Source: Clusia tigrina | Taxonomy: Eukaryota; Arthropoda; Insecta; Diptera; Clusiidae | Reading direction: 5' to 3' | Length of the DNA: 64,000 nucleotides | Assembly: GCA_920105625.2 (NCBI GenBank) | Contig: OV050030.1 | Span: 344,269,131-344,333,130 of the forward strand | Shown here: positions 23,170 to 33,674 of the stretch, one piece after another | How the letters are laid out: every line of letters begins with the position of its first letter | How positions within the stretch are numbered: position 1 is the stretch's first letter | Made by a program: the position numbers and the translations under genes | Notes under the pieces: generated by a model | What the model saw: only the letters and a program-made list of their open reading frames with translations | The model's database searches: none | What the model was told of the DNA's origin: nothing

Positions 23170-24170
23170 GCTAAATACACTGGGAAGCCTCTGTAGTTTG
23201 CCGTGTGGTTTTGCATTTATATTGAATTTGTCAGACAAACACTTGGAAGAATGGTGAAGATCCCCACAGGGAACACAAAAAATGCGTAAGGTACAGTACG
23301 ATTTTGTATGCCCGCATTCTTAGCAATTGAAGCACTGGACAGGGCATTTTCTTTTTTGTGGTTCTTCAAAGTTATTCGTCTATGTAATTAGTAGCGCAGC
23401 TAGTATATTGTGCTGTTTCGCTACTTATTAATTTTACTCCATTCGGTTCAAGTTATACTTGAAATAGTAGTTGTGGTACTTTGTCTCTGTTTTTATGTTG
23501 AATACCATTTTACCTTTCAATCCGTTGAATTAGAGAGAATCTTTGATTTCATTAGTACTTACACAATTCTCAATACCTTTCATAACAACTACTACGCCTT
23601 TACTGCTCTTAAGTTGATATGTATAGTAGTTTTTAACATTTTTTTGAAGATAGGATGCAATTTTGCGGTAATTGCTTTCATTTTATGTCTGTAGTTTCGT
23701 TTCTTTTATATTACCGTTTGTTTTGCACGTTATGTGGAAATTTTTATGTCGTACAAGAATAGCTACAGCTGCAACTAAAGCATTTGGGCATTTCTCAAGC
23801 AAGTACAATGGTGGTTGCTTAGAAGTTTTGGCAATGGAATTGTTTGCAGGAGTTGGGTCAACGTTTTCATTCTCTAATATTGCAAATCTCTTCTGACCCA
23901 AAGTGCTACTACTTATTTGTTTAGGAGAGGCAGATATATTCGCCGGTTGAGGAGTTAGTCTCGCATCTTTTGCCTGTCTTTTGTTTCCGCTTTTTTGTGG
24001 ACTTAACTTTCGCTTTACCTGTATATACCTATCTATGCCAGTCTGTATATTTGCAACATTTCTTGTAACATTACTTTTTCCACCACCTGTCGTAGGCGGT
24101 TTAATTTGTCCATCACCTGTTCTTACACCATGCAATGTTTGATTTTCAAAAGAGAGAGCGGCATTTTCTG
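23170..24170 (-). pseudogene. Jockey-type ORF1 relic with zinc knuckles
   Basis: 24170-23683 is open: a Ser/Pro/Lys-rich N-terminal region ([19 protein letters not shown], then [15 protein letters not shown]), typical of jockey ORF1 leading into the RNA-binding core. After decayed sequence, knuckles CFNCQECGHTKSYC and CVPCGDLHHSSKC are readable near 23265-23335. The start codon is lost at the TA tract, so the protein's N-terminus is not known. Confidence 0.72.
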
Positions 24171-24189
24171 ATAAATTTGCCGCTGAGTA

Positions 24190-24767
<578 letters not shown>

Positions 24768-26450
24768 GTGGAGCGATCAGCTTCACGATTCTCCAGATCG
24801 AAGACTGTCAGTTTAGATACCTCTCGCGGCAGAAGTCCGCCAATTCTCCGCACGTCCGCACGCCGAACTACACCATCCACGCCAGTGTACACTCACTCAA
24901 CAATTCCACGTCGCCACAGATTGCTTGGCATATTCGGATCACATATAAATACTGCATCACCTAAGAGGTTCTGTTTGTTGACACCATTTGACTCTTCGGG
25001 TTAGCGTCGGCAGATACATCAGTACCCATCGTAACTTCAGTAGCACCATTCGGCCCACTTGACCTCCAGTAGGCGACAGCAGCAAAGGCCTCTTCGCTGG
25101 CGTCAACAAACATATGCAGCTTTAAATCTTGTGGCACACCATAAGAGAAGTAGAATCGCGGCACACGAAATTCCACTACCTTGTGCATCTGTTGACTCCA
25201 CTGTTCCCAAAATATGTTCACGTAATAAGGGATGGACTCACCCCAACGGACTTCACAGTGCCAAACTTCATGCAAAAGCGTTTTGGCAGGAAAGGTAAAA
25301 TAGCTTAAAAAAACTAGCGGGTCAAACGATATCATAATAATGCTAAGGAGGTACCTTTTTGTAGGACTCCTCTCGCCTGCGCTTACTGCGTGTTCAATAC
25401 GATGGAACTTCAGATTAAATTTAAAATTATCGCTTGCCGATTCCCAATATAACCCAAGAACCTTCTCTGTATTCTCACCTGCAGCGATGTGTTTCGTTGT
25501 CGTACTGCCATCAATTTATTTAACTACGTCCTTTGAGTTCGATACGATTCCGAGTAATTCGGGCCCACTATCGCTGTGAATTTCGCGAACCTGCTTTGAG
25601 ATATCTATGACCTTTTGAATCGTACTAAAAGTGTCGAAAAAATCATCAATATAATGGTGATCAAAGATAGCTGTAATCCCACGAGGGTGACTTTCGCGGT
25701 GCTCCCGGGCGTTCAGTCTCATAACATATTGCGCTGAGCAGGGCGAGCACGAGACGCCGAAAATCATCACTCTCATTTCATACTCCTCAGGCGGCTTATT
25801 ACTCACGCCAAAGAAAACGCTGTGCGCACCTATCAGCTGGCTGTATAGCTACCTGCTGGAACATCTCTTTAATATCTCCGCAAACGCAACTGCACGTGTT
25901 CTAAAGTTAAATAAAATTGAGCTGTTTCCCCTTTAACAACTTAAGAGTTCAAAGTTACCCCTCCAACTTGAGAGGCTGCGTCGAAAACAAGATATAAAAC
26001 ACTTCCTAGGTGAATTTATCCTCGCTTCCTCATGTGTAAGTTTTCGAGTGTACCCCTTTGCTCACGTACCCTTCGATGACAACATCGGAATATGGCTGGA
26101 AGGGGAGATACGAATTTTATTTGTCTCCACTCTTTGGAACATAACGACATGAACTCTGTATGGGCAAATCGAGGTTAGCTACGGCATATACGTTGCGCAG
26201 CAGATGCCGCTTATTTTTACCAGCCCCGCTGATTTCAATGTTGAAAACCTCAGACGGCTCTTGTGCTGCTCTTCCTCTAAACCATCGTATATCAAAGTAT
26301 CGATGCTTCTTTTCACCATACAATGTTAAAGGGAGCACACGAAAGCGTAGCTTAGGTTTAGTGCTGCCACCGGGCGTGCAGCTCAACACGCTTCCTCGTA
26401 TTTCATCTCGCTCCTCCTTCGGGCACTAGACCTAACTCTGCTTCTGCTTT
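24768..26450 (-). mobile_element. BEL/Pao LTR retrotransposon relic (pol only)
   Basis: Minus-strand pol fragments in the order protease, RT, RNase H, integrase C-terminus, with the integrase core missing. No LTRs of this element were found. It abuts the truncated 3' LTR of errantivirus B at about 26513. Confidence 0.75.
24768..26450 (-). pseudogene. BEL/Pao pol: protease, RT, RNase H, integrase tail
   Basis: 26389-26117: protease region (FRVLPLTLYGEKK) without a complete active site. 25806-25516: RT palm (PPEEYEMRVMIFGVSCSPCSA, then DHHYIDDFFDTF; the YIDD box is the BEL form of YxDD). 25335-24961: RT/RNase H connection (FTFPAKTLLHEVWHCEVRW, LHMFVDASEEAFAAVAYW). 24960-24775: C-terminal integrase domain (DAVFICDPNMPSNLWRRGIV, GVVRRADVRTA). 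The RNase H part runs straight into the integrase tail, so the zinc finger and DDE core were deleted. Frameshifts lie between all blocks. Confidence 0.8.
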
Positions 26451-26513
26451 ATTGAGACGAGGGCTTCGGTGTTTCCCCGTAGTATCGTCTGATTCCTTCA
26501 TTTTATTTCAGCC

Positions 26514-26577
26514 GAGCGCATAGCTTCAGTCAAGCGGCGATTGACATCGTCGCTCTCACCAAGCGATCGTCTTAACT
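26514..26577 (-). repeat. Truncated 3' LTR of errantivirus B (64 bp)
   Basis: Matches the first 64 bases of the LTR at 31464-31401 with about two mismatches visible, then ends abruptly; the sequence to the left belongs to the BEL relic. Confidence 0.8.
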
Positions 26578-26590
26578 CCTCCCCCGCTTA
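26578..26590 (-). other. Polypurine tract of errantivirus B
   Basis: Minus strand AAGCGGGGGAGG-type purine run directly before the LTR start AGTTAAG at 26577. It would prime plus-strand DNA synthesis. Confidence 0.65.
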
Positions 26591-27489
26591 AGTGAAGTTC
26601 GTCCTCGGACTTCCTGAAGCTGTCGATCACCTAGCAACAGATTATAATGGCAACTGTAGCTAGGCCGAATAAGAAGGATATTGTTGGGAGTTTCTTCTCG
26701 ACCTCTCGGATACGAATCTCCTTATTGAAAATAAGGAGAAAGGTTCCAGTAACCGTCCTGTCGCGCGTTGGCTGGTGTTATAACAGCGTTGTTATAACGA
26801 GTTTTTTCTTGATTATGATGATGCCATCATGGACGACTACCACAGGTTCGAGGTGACATGATCTGGTGTTGCAACTGGTAGTTGTTGAGCGCATGTACGC
26901 AGTGGCAGCTCTTTACTCGCGGTATAACTTTACTCAGATACCCAGTACTTGATTGCCACCTTCAGCAACATTGTTGTCTTCGGTGAGGTGCAAGATGATT
27001 CCATTTCGTTGAACTTGGTTTTTTTCTACATTCTAACTTAGGTATAGGTGAAAATTTATTGTCTAACAAAACTTTGATATAAGATATTTCTATAAGATCG
27101 ACTATACTAGTATTGGTAGAACGCATGACAATTACTTTATTAGTATCTTCTGAATCTAAAATAGTAGGATTTACTATTTTTTCTTTGCAAGGGTGACAGT
27201 CAGTATAAAATTTTTCAGTTCGGAAATCATTGATCTGTTTCTAGCTAAAAGTGAATCTTATAAACTGTCAGTATCAATTTGTTTTGTCTTTGAATTGATA
27301 GTTACTTGTCTATTTTCGGAGTTTATAAGTTCTTGTTAACTGAATTTTATTTTTGACCAATTGAATGAAAAAAATGTAAAAAATGTAAAATCTTATATGG
27401 TTAATGTAGTTTTTTCTTCTTAAATTTTCATTTCTTAAAATATGACTAAAAAATAAATTTAAAAACAAGACAGAAATATTCATCTTAGA
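26591..27489 (-). pseudogene. Degraded env region of errantivirus B (weak)
   Basis: By position (between integrase and polypurine tract) this should be env. Only short Cys-containing fragments (for example DCHPCKEKIV, LLDNKFSPIPKLECRK near 27040-27200) and a hydrophobic stretch near 26830 are visible, all interrupted by stops. Assignment is mainly positional. Confidence 0.45.
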
Positions 27490-28294
27490 TTGTCCTTATG
27501 GACCACCCTCCCTTTAATAAGAACCGTGGTTCCTGAATCTGCTTCTATTTTTTCTTCAGGATATAAAGGGGTTAATTTGTTTCCTTATCTTCTCTTTGAT
27601 TTTAAAAGAACACGGTCCCCCACCTCGAAGACCCTGTTTTGTCGGGAAGGATTAGTCCTCTCGAGCTGTAGTTGTTGAGCCTTCGTTATTCTTTCCCTTA
27701 TCTCTTGTGTAAAATTTCACCTTCGTAGGATGGTATGGGTGTTACCCCAAGCTCCTGTTTTCGCGTATGTCTGTCGTATTTGACCTTTGTGCAAATTTTA
27801 CAATTTGCGACAGTTTCATTGGCCAATTTCGTCATTTTGGGGAAGTAATAATCATAAAGGATTTGCTTAACGTTTTCCTGGGCGGCTCTATGAGCCCTAT
27901 TATGCTCAGCCTGAACTATCTCCCTCTGTTCATTTTTGTCAACAGTATCTGACACCATTTTCCTACAGTGCCAACATTTTTTTGATGGAAATTGTCTGAC
28001 CAATTCGTGCTGAATGCTGGCGAGTACTGGTAGCTCGCAATGTATTGCATTTACTACGTTCGGGTTTATGATCATCTTGATTTCGTCCGAGAGGGTGTTT
28101 TTGTCTGTGAAGTGGATTAGGTGACGAGTTTTCTCGCCGAAAAGTATAAAGTTGCGTGTGGAACTAAATGGGGTTTCTTCCAGATTTATCTGGTTTCTAA
28201 AGCAATTAACTGGTTTGTCAGATGCTTCAACCGTGTAGGTTGGCGATTCCTCGCTGTGGATCGTTGCGTGGTCTGAATGAGCTTCTTGTTCCAA
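27490..28294 (-). pseudogene. Errantivirus B integrase, core deleted
   Basis: 28294-27698: end of RNase H, linker, and the HHCC zinc-binding domain (AEHNRAHRAAQENVKQ, CKICTKVKYDRH). Instead of the DDE core, sequence jumps to the C-terminal domain at 27690-27490 (VFEVGDRVLLKSKRR, IEADSGTTVLIKGRVVHKDN), so the catalytic domain is gone. No active integrase possible. Confidence 0.8.
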
Positions 28295-29680
28295 AGCGTG
28301 AATGTGGTGACGTGACAGTGCGTCGGCAACATAGTTTTCTTTGCCTGGTTTGTAGAAGGTTTTAGCATTGTGGTCTTCAACAAATGCTTTCCATCGCTTA
28401 AACTTAGGGTTAAGTTTCGTTCTGAAACCGCAAACGTAAGCGGCTGATGGTCGGTGTAGAAGTTTAAGTCTTTAACGCCGTAAAGGTAGTTCCTTAGGTT
28501 CTTAAGAGCCCATACAATTGCTAATAGTTCACGCTCGTTGGAGGCGATTCAATTCGTTATCTTTGAGGGTTCTGGAAATCATACTAATTGGTCTTCCTCC
28601 TTGAGAGAGGACCGCCCCTAGACCTGACGCTGAAGCATCTGTCGTAAGATCGAATGGCTTTTTAAAGTCTGGGTAGAGCAGCGTGACTTCTTCTGACGCA
28701 AGAACCTCTTTGAGCTTGTTAAAGGCTCTAATTTGGTTTTCATCGAGATTTACAGCTATCTTTTTGGACTGGTTGGCACTGACCTTACCGTTATCTCCCT
28801 TAAGGATGTCGGTTAAAGGCTTCGCAAAGGAGGCGAAGTCTTTGATGAAACAGCGATAGTAACTCGCTAGTCCGAGGAATGACCTATTATTAAAAAATGT
28901 TGATGGCAACTCATAGTTGCGAATCGCTTCTACTTTGTTGGGGCTTGTTTTTATGCCATCGCCAGACACAACAAAGCCTAAATACTCTACACTTTCCTTA
29001 AAGAAGTGTGATTTCTCTCGTGAAATTAACCTGTGTGAAATTAACGTCGAGACATTGGAAAAATTGTATTTCTTCAGATCCAGTAATGTTTGTGAGAGTT
29101 TTATTCTTAAAATCTAATGTTGACCCTGTCTGTGTTAACAGATCGAGGCTAATTATGCCATCAAATGTTGATAGTGTGGGCAAAATAAAAAATGTGCTAT
29201 TGGTGTCGAACACCCAGACCATGCACTTCTCCTTAATATTATCGAATCCGTGAATAGACTTTACTATGAAAGGTTCCTCCACAGTCATCTTATATTTAAG
29301 TTCTGTTAATGGCTTAATGTAATTTTTGGAAGTTCCGGTATCTATTAAAAGCTTAAGTGTTCTCCCTGCTATGTTTCTAATTATGAACGGAAGCAGGGAG
29401 TTTTGCCTAAAAAATTGAGCTGGTCATGCTCCGGAAGGTCTTCGAAAACTGCCGACACCTCTGAATCGGCTAAGTTTTGGTAGTCGGATTCTCTTTGATC
29501 TGTGGAAAGATTATTCACCCTCTGATGTTTCGGGTCAGTAAATCTAGCAGAGCTACTAAGTGGTCTTTTCATTGGTTGTCCCTGATTCTGATTGTTAAAG
29601 ACCTGGGCCGAAGCCTGGTTGTAAAACTGGCTTTGGTTTTGTCTGAGAGTCTGGGATGAGCCGACATTGTCCGGTTGGAA
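28295..29680 (-). pseudogene. Errantivirus B pol: protease, RT remnant and RNase H
   Basis: 29572-29381: the Gag-Pol junction. The protease active site LLIDTGTSKNYI is at about 29345, continuing to 29288-28998 (flap and C-terminal protease). The RT fingers and palm are missing: sequence passes from the protease linker to the RT end (FFKESVEYLGFVVSGDGIKT) at about 29030. A 10-bp direct repeat (TGAAATTAAC at 29021 and 29036) sits at that junction. 28969-28529: RT thumb and RNase H (DFKKPFDLTTDASASGLGAV), then the TDHQPL motif about 28450. The deletion of about 200 codons removes the YxDD site. Confidence 0.8.
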
Positions 29681-29701
29681 TTGAGTAGGCTGTCTGAAGC
29701 G

Positions 29702-30647
29702 TTAGGAAGGGTCGACGTCCATTTTCTGCACCGGGTCATACCTCAATGAAGCCCTAGCTTCAGTATTTTGTTGCCTGGAAAAAAGTGGGTTTTTTCTCTG
29801 ATGCATATTGCTCGCCTGGTGGTCACCTGCAGTGTTCCTTTCCTTATTTTGCTGCCTTTGTTCCCCACGCTGTGCTCTGTCTTTTAGACTTCTTGCATAG
29901 TTACTTGCGAACATGTATCGTTCGTGGTTGGACTCTACCTCTTGGGCTAAAGCTAACGCTGTCGGTAAATCAGTCGGTCTTGCCGCGAAGAGTATATCAC
30001 TCAATGCCCTCCTGGTTCCTGAAATGAACACTCTGAGTGCGTCCATTCTATATTTTTCATTTAAAGATGCGGCGATATTTTGATCGTACGTCATAATTGT
30101 CTTGTTCGTGAGGAGGGTCAGTTTTCGTTCGACTTCATCGTAATACTGCAAAAGTGTCATATTGCCCTGGCGAAGAGTTGACAGCTCTTGCTCTATTAAA
30201 TAAATTGGTCGCTTGTCCGAATATGTGAAATCAAGGCGATTGATAATTGCCTTAAAATTAAGAACTGTGTTAAAGGAGGACAATACCATATCGGCAGAGC
30301 CTTTGATTTTGTTTCTTATAATCGTTACTGCCTGGTAATGCTTAGAACTGCCATTGAAATTGTCGAATAATTTATATGCGGTATGCGCCGCCTGCCTCCA
30401 CAAGACGTAAGTTTCGTGTCTGCCGTCGAAGTCTGGCAGAGATTTTATAATATCTAATGATTCGTCAATATGTTTCCCCGGAATTATTTCTACGTCTTTG
30501 TACGTTTCTACTTCAGGGGTTGTCACTATCATAGTCCTCAAACGGACTATCATAGTCCGTTATGGTTTCTTCAAAGTTAGTTCTTTGTTCAGCGAGAGCG
30601 CTGTTAACTGCTCCTTCTACCAAGGCTCTCAACTGTTCTGGATCCAT
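29702..30647 (-). pseudogene. Errantivirus B Gag, one frameshift
   Basis: Starts at the ATG at 30647 (MDPEQLRALVEGAVNSALAE) and runs about 43 codons to a stop at about 30513, where the frame shifts. The main block (30553-29702, 283 residues) contains the retroviral-type capsid core (LPDFDGRHETYVLWRQAAHT, IRNKIKGSADMVL, LISGTRR-like FISGTRRALSD) and a basic Gln/Arg-rich C-terminus (QRGEQRQQNKERN). No zinc knuckle is seen, as usual for errantivirus Gag. Gag builds the particle. The shift lies in a tract where ATAGTCC is duplicated (30530-30560). Confidence 0.8.
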
Positions 30648-31157
30648 TTTAATTTTATTAATAGGTTTTTCTATTCCTGACCAGAAATTTGAAACGTCAC
30701 TATTACTGCTGTTTACCTTTTTACTAGCTACGAGTAGATTGTTAAAAAAAACGATCAAGGTCTGATTCGTCGTTATTCATACGCGATAGCTTATTTCTCT
30801 TTTTTTTTTTAAATATGATTCTATTTCCGAAACCCTTGCCAAGATTCAATATAACATTTGCAGTTTATTTGTACCACAATTTTAATTCGTTTTAATTTTT
30901 TTGTCATGTGCTCTACTTACATTTTATTAATTTTGTTCTATTGCTTCGACTTAGATTTCATCTGCGGTGTTGCTTTTGTTGTTGGCTCCTGCTATGTTGC
31001 TTTCTCTTTCGTTTTCGTCAGTTGATTTAGTTGCAAATTCGTTGGTCTTGGAAAAATGCATAGTTAGCTCCGATTAACAGTTATAGGTGGTGTACCAATT
31101 AATATATGTTTATTAAAAAGTTTTTTGTTTGTAGGTTCGCCGGTGACGTTAGTTACC

Positions 31158-31176
31158 GAATTATAGTTGGGCACCA
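31158..31176 (-). other. Candidate primer-binding site of errantivirus B
   Basis: Minus strand reads TGGTGCCCAACTATAATTC immediately after the LTR, starting with TGG as expected for pairing with a tRNA CCA end. The tRNA is not assigned. Confidence 0.5.
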
Positions 31177-31464
31177 GTTTTTTTCAGATTTTGGTTTATT
31201 TAACAATATATAAATTATAAATTAATACTTCTTTGTAAATATTTTATATGTTTTACTCTGAGTTGTAGTTCGATCAGTTGCGATGTCATTACCAGACTGA
31301 AAGGTCAAAATGCACACTTCGCCCACGGCTCAAGCAAGCAGAGCTCGTAAGCCGTCGATCCCGCGCCTCGTGTGCCCCGCTCTTCCATCCGACAGCAGCC
31401 GAGCGCATTGCTTCAGTCAAGCGGCGATTGACATCGTCGCTCTCACCAAGCGATCGTGTTAACT
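31177..31464 (-). repeat. Errantivirus B 5' LTR, about 288 bp
   Basis: Minus-strand LTR beginning AGTTAACACGATCGCTTGG at 31464. Its first part is repeated at 26577-26514 with very few mismatches. It ends just before the candidate primer-binding site. It would carry the element's promoter; no TATA box is assigned. Confidence 0.75.
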
Positions 31465-31685
31465 TGTATACTCGTATATGTTCTAATACAAATTTTTGTT
31501 AGTTGATAAGTATGTGAATGTGTTATTGAAAAAATATAGTTTCACAACCTTATGCACTTCATAAATCAAATATATAAAAGATATTATAAATGAATACAAT
31601 TATTTGAATAATAACAACGCTAATAACAACAACACTACAACTGATAATATAAATAATTAATATATACATATAATAAAATATCAAT

Positions 31686-32177
31686 ATGTTTTTGATTCAA
31701 ACATTAAAGCAAAGCGATAAATTTTGTATTTGTCAGAGTGCATGGTCGCATTTTAATATTGCACAAATAGTTGCAGTAGACAATTTGCTAGAAGTGTTTG
31801 TCACACCAGAAGATGGATATAAGTGTTTATTATTATCTATACGAAGAGGTGAAACACATCCATGTACAATACCCCTTGAATTAACATTTTCAACACGACA
31901 ACATGTTCAATTTGAAGTGAAGGGTGGGACAATAACCATTATAGGTATCTCCTATAGTAGTGGTAGCAGAACAAAAAACACCAATAAATTTCCAACATCA
32001 TGTCCATTTAGCGATGTAGACGATTTATATACTGGAAAGTATTATAATCATCATAGCATTGATGAAGATTTAAGTCTTTTAAAACTCATCGAAGAGAATA
32101 GTTTGCACCCCACTGCAAGAACAACAAAAATAAGAACAACAATAACAACACCAACAGCAGCATCACCATATACATAA
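31686..32177 (+). CDS. Nucleoplasmin-like-domain protein of the Polinton
   Basis: Intact 163-residue ORF from ATG 31686. Residues about 17-95 follow the nucleoplasmin-like (NPL) beta fold seen at the N-terminus of insect nuclear FKBPs: HFNIAQIVAVDN, then LLLSIRRGETHPCTIPLELT, then VQFEVKGGTITIIGIS. An acidic segment follows (DVDDLYT, DEDLSLLKLIEEN) and the C-terminus is Thr-rich. No peptidyl-prolyl isomerase domain is attached. NPL proteins are pentameric histone chaperones; a role in handling viral DNA or basic core protein is inference. One of few intact ORFs of the element. Assignment is by pattern, not by search. Confidence 0.55.
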   Translation: MFLIQTLKQSDKFCICQSAWSHFNIAQIVAVDNLLEVFVTPEDGYKCLLLSIRRGETHPCTIPLELTFSTRQHVQFEVKGGTITIIGISYSSGSRTKNTNKFPTSCPFSDVDDLYTGKYYNHHSIDEDLSLLKLIEENSLHPTARTTKIRTTITTPTAASPYT

Positions 32178-32346
32178 GAAAATTATAAAACATTTTAAAC
32201 CTAAAATTTTGTATCATTCACACAAAATCTATACAAATAAAAAATAACAAATAAATTTGTTGAACATTTTAATTTTTAATTTAAAATATTTATTATTATT
32301 ATTTTTAAATATAAATAATAAAATAAAAGTATTTATATTTATTTTT

Positions 32347-32586
32347 CTAGGGAATATTTCCCATTTCACAAATGAAGACCATCGTCTTAATCACCTTCGT
32401 TAAATTCACCCCAGCTTCTTTGCTGGGATTGAATCGAAATTCCTGCAGTCTCATCTGGAGGAGTTACTCCATCTCTGGGGCATCCCAGCACACTTTGGAA
32501 AACTTTGGAGCGAATTGGACCGCTTCGTCATATTGTTTAAAATATGCTGGAGCCCCCGCGCTGATACGAGTATATGTAGCTTCCAT
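32347..32586 (-). pseudogene. Small ORF (79 codons, one internal stop)
   Basis: Minus-strand frame from ATG at 32586 (MEATYTRISAGAPAYFKQYD) to TAG at 32347, with one in-frame TAA after 40 codons. The frame is otherwise open and its base composition is richer in GC than the surroundings. No family recognised. It lies between the NPL gene and the OB-like gene, so it may be a Polinton accessory gene or a small unrelated insert. Confidence 0.35.
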
Positions 32587-32970
32587 GGCGAGTTTTCTGT
32601 TTTATGTTTATTCTAGAAGAATTACTCGTATTTATATGCAAAATCAATACAGCCACATATATGATAAGAAGTACATAAATCATTAGCTAGAAAAAATTAT
32701 TCATACAACGTACAACCATATTTGTGATAACATCTAAATGTTCTCATAAAACTGTTATACTAAAATTTTCTAATCTTCGCAGATATATAAAAAATAGAAA
32801 TAATATACATTTTTTCAACATGTTTCATTCTGAAATAAATTCTATATACAAGTAAAATTATTCATTTTCTGCTAGAGTGGAATAAAATAAAAATATTTAA
32901 TATTGCTAATTAGATAGAAATAAAAACAGTAAGCTATTTTAATTTTTATAATTTATTTATTCAATATATT

Positions 32971-33390
32971 TTAATTATAATTTGAAAATATAGTATTTTC
33001 CTCGTCTGGACTTGCATTTAAGAATTCCGTAATTGGATCTTCTTCTAAGTCTAACCAATATTTTCCTTGCTGCATACGTTTCACAATATAGATAGTGTTA
33101 AGAGGGTTATTAATGTAATTTATCGCATTCTCACTAAGTGAATTAAATCGCTCAGGTAGAAACAATGTGATATCTTCGAAATCCGCCATCATCCGTCGTC
33201 CATATTTCGTTGAAATTGTTGCTATTCCTAATATCTTCATTGGACTATCCATTCCTATATTCTTGATTCCCCAAGATGGTTTGAGGTTTTTACAAAAGAA
33301 TTCTTCTTTCACAACTTTAAATGCATTGTTAGTAGAAGTAATTTTTTGTTTTTTCTGCAATAAAGTATTGTGGGTAGGAGCCATTTTCAT
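32971..33390 (-). CDS. OB-fold-like small protein (candidate ssDNA-binding)
   Basis: Intact 139-residue ORF. The central part (MKILGIATISTKYGRRMMAD, FEDITLFLPERFNSLSEN) has the strand-loop pattern of a small OB fold (TKYG, then a hydrophobic strand, then LPxRF), a pattern I associate with small proteins carried by insect Polinton-like elements. The C-terminus is acidic (LEEDPITEF, SPDEENT). An ssDNA-binding role beside a protein-primed polymerase would make sense but is inference. Start at 33390; an alternative Met two codons later. Confidence 0.45.
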   Translation of the reverse strand: MKMAPTHNTLLQKKQKITSTNNAFKVVKEEFFCKNLKPSWGIKNIGMDSPMKILGIATISTKYGRRMMADFEDITLFLPERFNSLSENAINYINNPLNTIYIVKRMQQGKYWLDLEEDPITEFLNASPDEENTIFSNYN

Positions 33391-33558
33391 TTTTTTTTCT
33401 GAAAAAATTCAAATATAATTAAAAGTATAAAATTATTGTATTTTTGTTTCTCGACATATGTTTAGAAACTCACCAAAATGCTGAAGTTGAGTGATGAATT
33501 ATATACCATATCCATGTCTTTTATATTAAAATTTGTTCCAGTAAATGCATTTGAAAAA

Positions 33559-33669
33559 CCAGAAATTTTCGGTTTTAGTTAGATAAGAATATATTAGGAA
33601 AAAAATAACTTGTATTAACCAGAAATTTTCGGTTTTAGTAAGATAAGAATATATTAGGAAAAAAATAAT
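33559..33669. repeat. 60-bp tandem duplication
   Basis: Bases 33559-33609 recur at 33619-33669 with one mismatch (CCAGAAATTTTCGGTTTTAG start in both), giving a 60-bp period of two copies. It lies just before the first polB exon. Confidence 0.9.
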
Positions 33670-33674
33670 TTACC

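Larger units (their letters stand above)
21171..24170 (-). mobile_element. Jockey-clade LINE, minus strand, decayed
   Basis: ORF1 (24170-23170) and ORF2 (22871-21171) relics in order on the minus strand, preceded upstream by a TA tract and a 5' UTR-like stretch (24489-24767). The 3' end is close to 21170, next to the spaced-motif repeat. Confidence 0.78.
26514..31464 (-). mobile_element. Errantivirus B (Gypsy with env), internally deleted, 3' LTR truncated
   Basis: Minus-strand element delimited by matching LTR sequence: the first 64 bases of the 5' LTR (31464 downward) recur at 26577-26514, preceded by a purine-rich tract. Between them, in minus-strand order, are gag (30647-29702), protease region, RT end and RNase H (about 29030-28300), integrase (28294-27490) and a degraded env region. 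The two LTR starts (AGTTAAC and AGTTAAG) are the errantivirus type. The 3' LTR stops at about 26513, where BEL sequence begins, so no target duplication survives. Confidence 0.82.

Noticed and set aside
31158..31176. Assigning a specific tRNA to the primer-binding sites of errantivirus B and Gypsy E
   Set aside because: The TGG starts are suggestive, but without a tRNA set to compare I cannot name the primer.
32372..32686. Plus-strand ORF of 104 codons
   Set aside because: No recognisable domain, and it is antisense to a more plausible minus-strand small ORF.
31465..33400. Terminal inverted repeats of the Polinton
   Set aside because: I compared the left flank (31465-31680) with the sequence around 43300-43600 and found no convincing inverted match; the right end is truncated inside a gene.
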